A DNA stretch of 64,000 nucleotides, taken from positions 1 through 64,000 of the forward strand of contig JAWXCI010000062.1 in NCBI GenBank assembly GCA_034408895.1. The letters run 5' to 3'. Shown here piece by piece: positions 62,001 through 64,000 of this stretch. Position 1 is the first letter of the stretch. Each line of letters opens with the position of its first letter. This stretch comes from UBA4660 sp034408895 (GTDB taxonomy: Bacteria; Bacteroidota; Bacteroidia; Flavobacteriales_D; Sanyastnellaceae). The notes beneath the pieces are model-generated. The model did not search any database and had not been told where the DNA came from. It worked only from the letters and a program-made list of their open reading frames with translations. The position numbers were made by a program, and so were the translations under genes.

Positions 62001-64000
62001 GAAAACACAATTGCTAAAGTGTGGTCGCTTTCTTATATATGGATCTTCAAGTAAAGGATTATACGTGGTCAACTTGAAACATCCACCCTTCTTCAAATCA
62101 CCGGTTGAGCCATTGGCATAACCACCGCTGAAGGTGATGCCATCGAATTGGCAGTGGTTGGTTGTGGGGTTTACTGCAAGAAGGCGATACACATTGTCTG
62201 TTGCAACGGCAACGGTTCCAATATCACCACTCATCCGCGAGATGTGCAAAGCAGGATTGCGCTCTTCGAGTTCCGTTTCCGTTCCATTAAATCCTCCATA
62301 AAGTTTTTCTCCATCTATATTGAAAAAAGCACTTCTTGAATTAGAAGGATAGTACGCGCCTTCGGCAATCCACAGCGTGTCCTGTGGTTGTGCTTCGGTG
62401 AGGGCTGTGTTCAAATTGGTGAAAGCATGTTCCCATGATGTGCCATCGTTGGTGCCGGTGGCGTCCACATCCACATACCATTTTTTTGGTTGAGCCTCCG
62501 CAAGAAAGTTTCTCCACAGGCCTCGGCCATAAGTGGAGATGTACATCATCTCGCCCTCCAGTATTGTTTCCTTGAACTGAATTTCGGTTACAGGAACAAC
62601 AGGCAATCCGGTGCTGTGATATTGCCAGTACACTGCTTCATTGGGCAGGTAGAAAACACCAATGTCAGTTCCGACATAAATTCCTGTTTCATGCTGTTCA
62701 ATACATAATGCAGGGATGTTTGGAAAATCATAAGTGAGGTTGACTACTGAATCCTCATTGTTTATCAAATCAGGGATATAAAGAATTTTGTTCAGCGAAT
62801 CATATCCGCCAATTGAAACCATGAGCCGCATGTAGTTCACATCTTCAGTATGATAGTACATGGAAACATCACTGATGTTGTCATTGACACCAAGTGCAAG
62901 TTCGATGGCTGACAGTCTTGTCCATGCCACCTCGGGAATAATGAGGGCATTGGTAAGTTGTGTTGTTGCCCACACCTGTATTCCCACATCTAACACGTCC
63001 ACTACAAAAGCTGCTTCCTGTGCGGTAAGGAAATCAATGTCGGTAATTTCAGTCGGGTTGTAGCCATCAAACATGATTTCATTGTCCCATGCCTTTGCCC
63101 AATCTAATCCCTTGTTGCTTGAAAAGTAAAGGTCATCGTAACCAATAATCACATTATCCCAGTTGTATGGATTCACTTTGTAAGGTGTGTTGAAACGATT
63201 GGTCTTGTTCTCAATTCCCTCTTCCACTTCATCAGGATAGATGGTGCCGCTGTATGGGAAACCATCATAAGATCCATCGAAATAGAGTTTGCCATACTGG
63301 CTTTCGGTGTACCTTTCTGTTCCAGATTCGCCCAGTGAGTTCAGGTACACTTCAAAACCATCTCCTCCTTGTATGTTTTCATCCACTGAAGTTCCGTCAA
63401 CGGCAAGGCTCATGATGGTGCCATTATCCTGCGCGCCACCTGCTGCTTCTAAGGTGTACAAATAGTGATTGTCAACTCCCAGGTGATAAAACTCTGTGAT
63501 GTGCAATCCATAGTTTCGGTTCGACCAGTTAGCACCCCCATCATCGCTTACATACACTCCGCCATCTGTTCCGGCTATAAGGGTACCGTTATAGGGATTT
63601 TTTTCAAGAGCATGCCAGTCTGCATGAACATCACCATCACTTGTCCAGTCCGAAAATTGAGACCACGTGCCCGCCAGACCAAGGCCTGCTGAAAACCAAA
63701 GATTGACACATCCATAATAAAGCATGGTAGCCACGTCATCAGCAGCATAAAAAGCCATGCAGTATTCTCCTTGTCCTTTGTCTTCTGGGTCTTCAGGGTC
63801 GGTGGAGGCCGAGAGGTTATAGCTACCGTTGGTTTGCAAATTCCAGTTTGTGGCCTGATCAGTAGAAAGATAAATTCCGTTTAGGCTTCTGTCATCATGA
63901 ATGAAAACAGAGTAAACCCAATCGGGTGCGGCAGGAGTTACTTCAAGGTCAACCCTACGGGTGTTGGTCTCAGTCACGCCATTGTTGGCTCCGGAGAATT
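59088..64000 (-). CDS. Giant secreted beta-helix protein with dockerin-like repeats (N-terminus off the right edge)
   Basis: About 1637 codons visible; the frame stays open to 64000, so the GTG at 63977 is not the start. The upstream part has BNR/sortilin-like propeller repeats (WVYSVFIHDDRSLNGIYLST, GTDGGVYVSDDGGANWSNRN). A conserved linker KWYVDVDATGTNDGTSWEHA opens a long right-handed beta-helix with many GGAI and FTNN repeats, as in polymorphic outer-membrane proteins. It ends in GYDMGAYEALAAEEETC and two dockerin-like calcium repeats instead of a T9SS domain. Likely an exported surface adhesin or polysaccharide-binding protein. Confidence 0.85.
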   Translation of the reverse strand, partial: FSGANNGVTETNTRRVDLEVTPAAPDWVYSVFIHDDRSLNGIYLSTDQATNWNLQTNGSYNLSASTDPEDPEDKGQGEYCMAFYAADDVATMLYYGCVNLWFSAGLGLAGTWSQFSDWTSDGDVHADWHALEKNPYNGTLIAGTDGGVYVSDDGGANWSNRNYGLHITEFYHLGVDNHYLYTLEAAGGAQDNGTIMSLAVDGTSVDENIQGGDGFEVYLNSLGESGTERYTESQYGKLYFDGSYDGFPYSGTIYPDEVEEGIENKTNRFNTPYKVNPYNWDNVIIGYDDLYFSSNKGLDWAKAWDNEIMFDGYNPTEITDIDFLTAQEAAFVVDVLDVGIQVWATTQLTNALIIPEVAWTRLSAIELALGVNDNISDVSMYYHTEDVNYMRLMVSIGGYDSLNKILYIPDLINNEDSVVNLTYDFPNIPALCIEQHETGIYVGTDIGVFYLPNEAVYWQYHSTGLPVVPVTEIQFKETILEGEMMYISTYGRGLWRNFLAEAQPKKWYVDVDATGTNDGTSWEHAFTNLNTALTEAQPQDTLWIAEGAYYPSNSRSAFFNIDGEKLYGGFNGTETELEERNPALHISRMSGDIGTVAVATDNVYRLLAVNPTTNHCQFDGITFSGGYANGSTGDLKKGGCFKLTTYNPLLEDPYIRKRPHFSNCVFENFYAQDYGGVFFFEDYTTQFYEGSSAVPDPPVIFDDCLFRNNTSGSGGVIYNDNSNLFAGNISASTGDANFIVNGCTFENNTAVQGAAIYLNSREIVIEKTFSNITFTGNIASDDGGAILSTSSIGGLAILTIENCTFTNNEATDRGGAIHNYAGTGNSYYNPPGQAITNYIDCAFTGNSAAQGGAVSYNMGAGDAEEGLAQALFTNCSFTDCYATNYGGAVFADATNSGSSGIFSFDGCTFVNNDAGIQGGAIKGDGAGSGHCEIYLNQCSFTGSNTGSNGGAIYGEAFVSGYFSIIADSCSFDNCAADHGGAIFLRSTTTGTGTIVGAFTNTSFTSNHADGASNASGGGAVHHSGRNGQTCTYDNCTFTGNHSNQRAGAVYINLNDIAFTNCDFTGNHCPDSGGVSYIYHWSGGSEQHTTSFENCFFQDNLCNGNGGIVSGALSSAYALNIPVTNCEFINNQGQNGGCFNISGGTTAHIDFIGTTFTSNQTEISGSGGVLAYNARGSVDVLDCTFDGNTAGINGGTLDILSYGNDVTVNIQHSDFLNGDADYGGAIHTWNDNSTNMPIVISNCTFDNNEADLGVGGVYLQVQDYCEIEIDSCIFTNNHSLSSASSTGALYLKSFLASDTSYMHVSNTLFDNNSAVGPAGALHYVSDGSLRSLVENCTFTNNTTNSHGGAIRVYAYANDYADVDILNCLFDNNTATLRGGAIHFESSVGGSEIWGLVNQCVLVNNQAADGGAIQSYISTAGSTNRLDVYNSTIANNHATTKCGGVYAQRTNGTMSGSTVNNIIWGNTDNDTELDQKQAYVNGTGVITMSNTDIQNGVPPTFINSSDNISTDPQFLDVLNTDGSDLIFATPDDGFAIQSTSPVIDLASGVYSNSTDIANTPRPQINGYDMGAYEALAAEEETCAGDLNDDGVVNTTDLLLFMSEFGCTTSCGIADMNNDGVVNTTDLLLFMSAFGGVCG
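59093..59312. repeat. 220-bp direct repeat, copy 2
   Basis: Partner of 51784-52003 in direct orientation, gap-free, about 8 mismatches. It forms the 3' end of the giant protein gene. The two copies flank the four-gene cluster and the broken lipoprotein. Confidence 0.85.

Overview
The window looks like a chromosome segment of a Bacteroidota bacterium, probably a free-living Flavobacteriales-type organism. The support is Por-type (T9SS) C-terminal sorting domains on large secreted proteins, promoters of the Bacteroidota kind (TTG, 19 nt, then TAnnTTTG), a DUF4296 lipoprotein beside dihydroorotase, the order alaS / M23 peptidase / MerR-type regulator, and the SufBCDSE plus DUF59 gene order. Most of the window is core genome with no sign of transfer.

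Layout. 1-9.5 kb: the end of an acidic Asp/Gly-repeat secreted protein, a decayed secreted-protein gene, rluF, a SlyD-like prolyl isomerase, an MltD-type lytic transglycosylase, a 1232-aa lamin-tail/Calx-beta/PKD protein, and a lone AAA-type ATPase gene bracketed by 35-bp inverted repeats. 9.5-25 kb: metG, hldD, cell-wall hydrolases (NlpC/P60, M23), capA-like, alaS, a GNAT enzyme, a ParE-type toxin-antitoxin pair, trhO, an SDR gene, DUF4296, pyrC and a DPM1-like glycosyltransferase. 25-32 kb: rplM-rpsI-rpsB-tsf, then pyrH and frr separated by a broken reading frame and an esterase, then dxr.

32.0-36.4 kb is the most remarkable part. It is an RNA-repair/quality-control locus: promoter- and terminator-linked structured RNAs, a Ro60/Rsr (TROVE + vWA) gene, an 830-nt array of small structured RNAs, and rtcB (RNA ligase). 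The array holds five RNAs sharing TGTCGT-N10-TACTTCG at exact spacing. Each is closed by an outer stem of different sequence. At least one contains T arm, acceptor stem and D arm in circularly permuted order, as expected of Y RNAs with a tRNA-like module. Three more tRNA or tRNA-like genes (Arg-like without T arm, Lys-like, Phe) follow before rtcB. The likely logic is that Rsr binds the Y RNA-like RNAs while RtcB seals broken RNA, with the tRNA-like RNAs as partners, sensors or substrates. This functional reading is inference.

36.4-49.6 kb: a complete SUF iron-sulfur operon (iscA/sufA-type, sufB, C, D, S, E, DUF59) with a perfect 10-bp palindrome in front of its first gene, then thiL, a TPR-like protein, uvrC, queG and ruvB. 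49.6-64 kb: accessory secreted proteins. These are a T9SS protein, a 169-bp inverted-repeat element, a CHAD-like protein, two decayed genes, a cluster of four genes without recognised function (170, 483, 353 and about 1008 aa), and a giant beta-helix protein with dockerin-like repeats that runs off the right edge. A 220-bp, roughly 96% identical direct repeat of the dockerin end flanks the unrecognised cluster.
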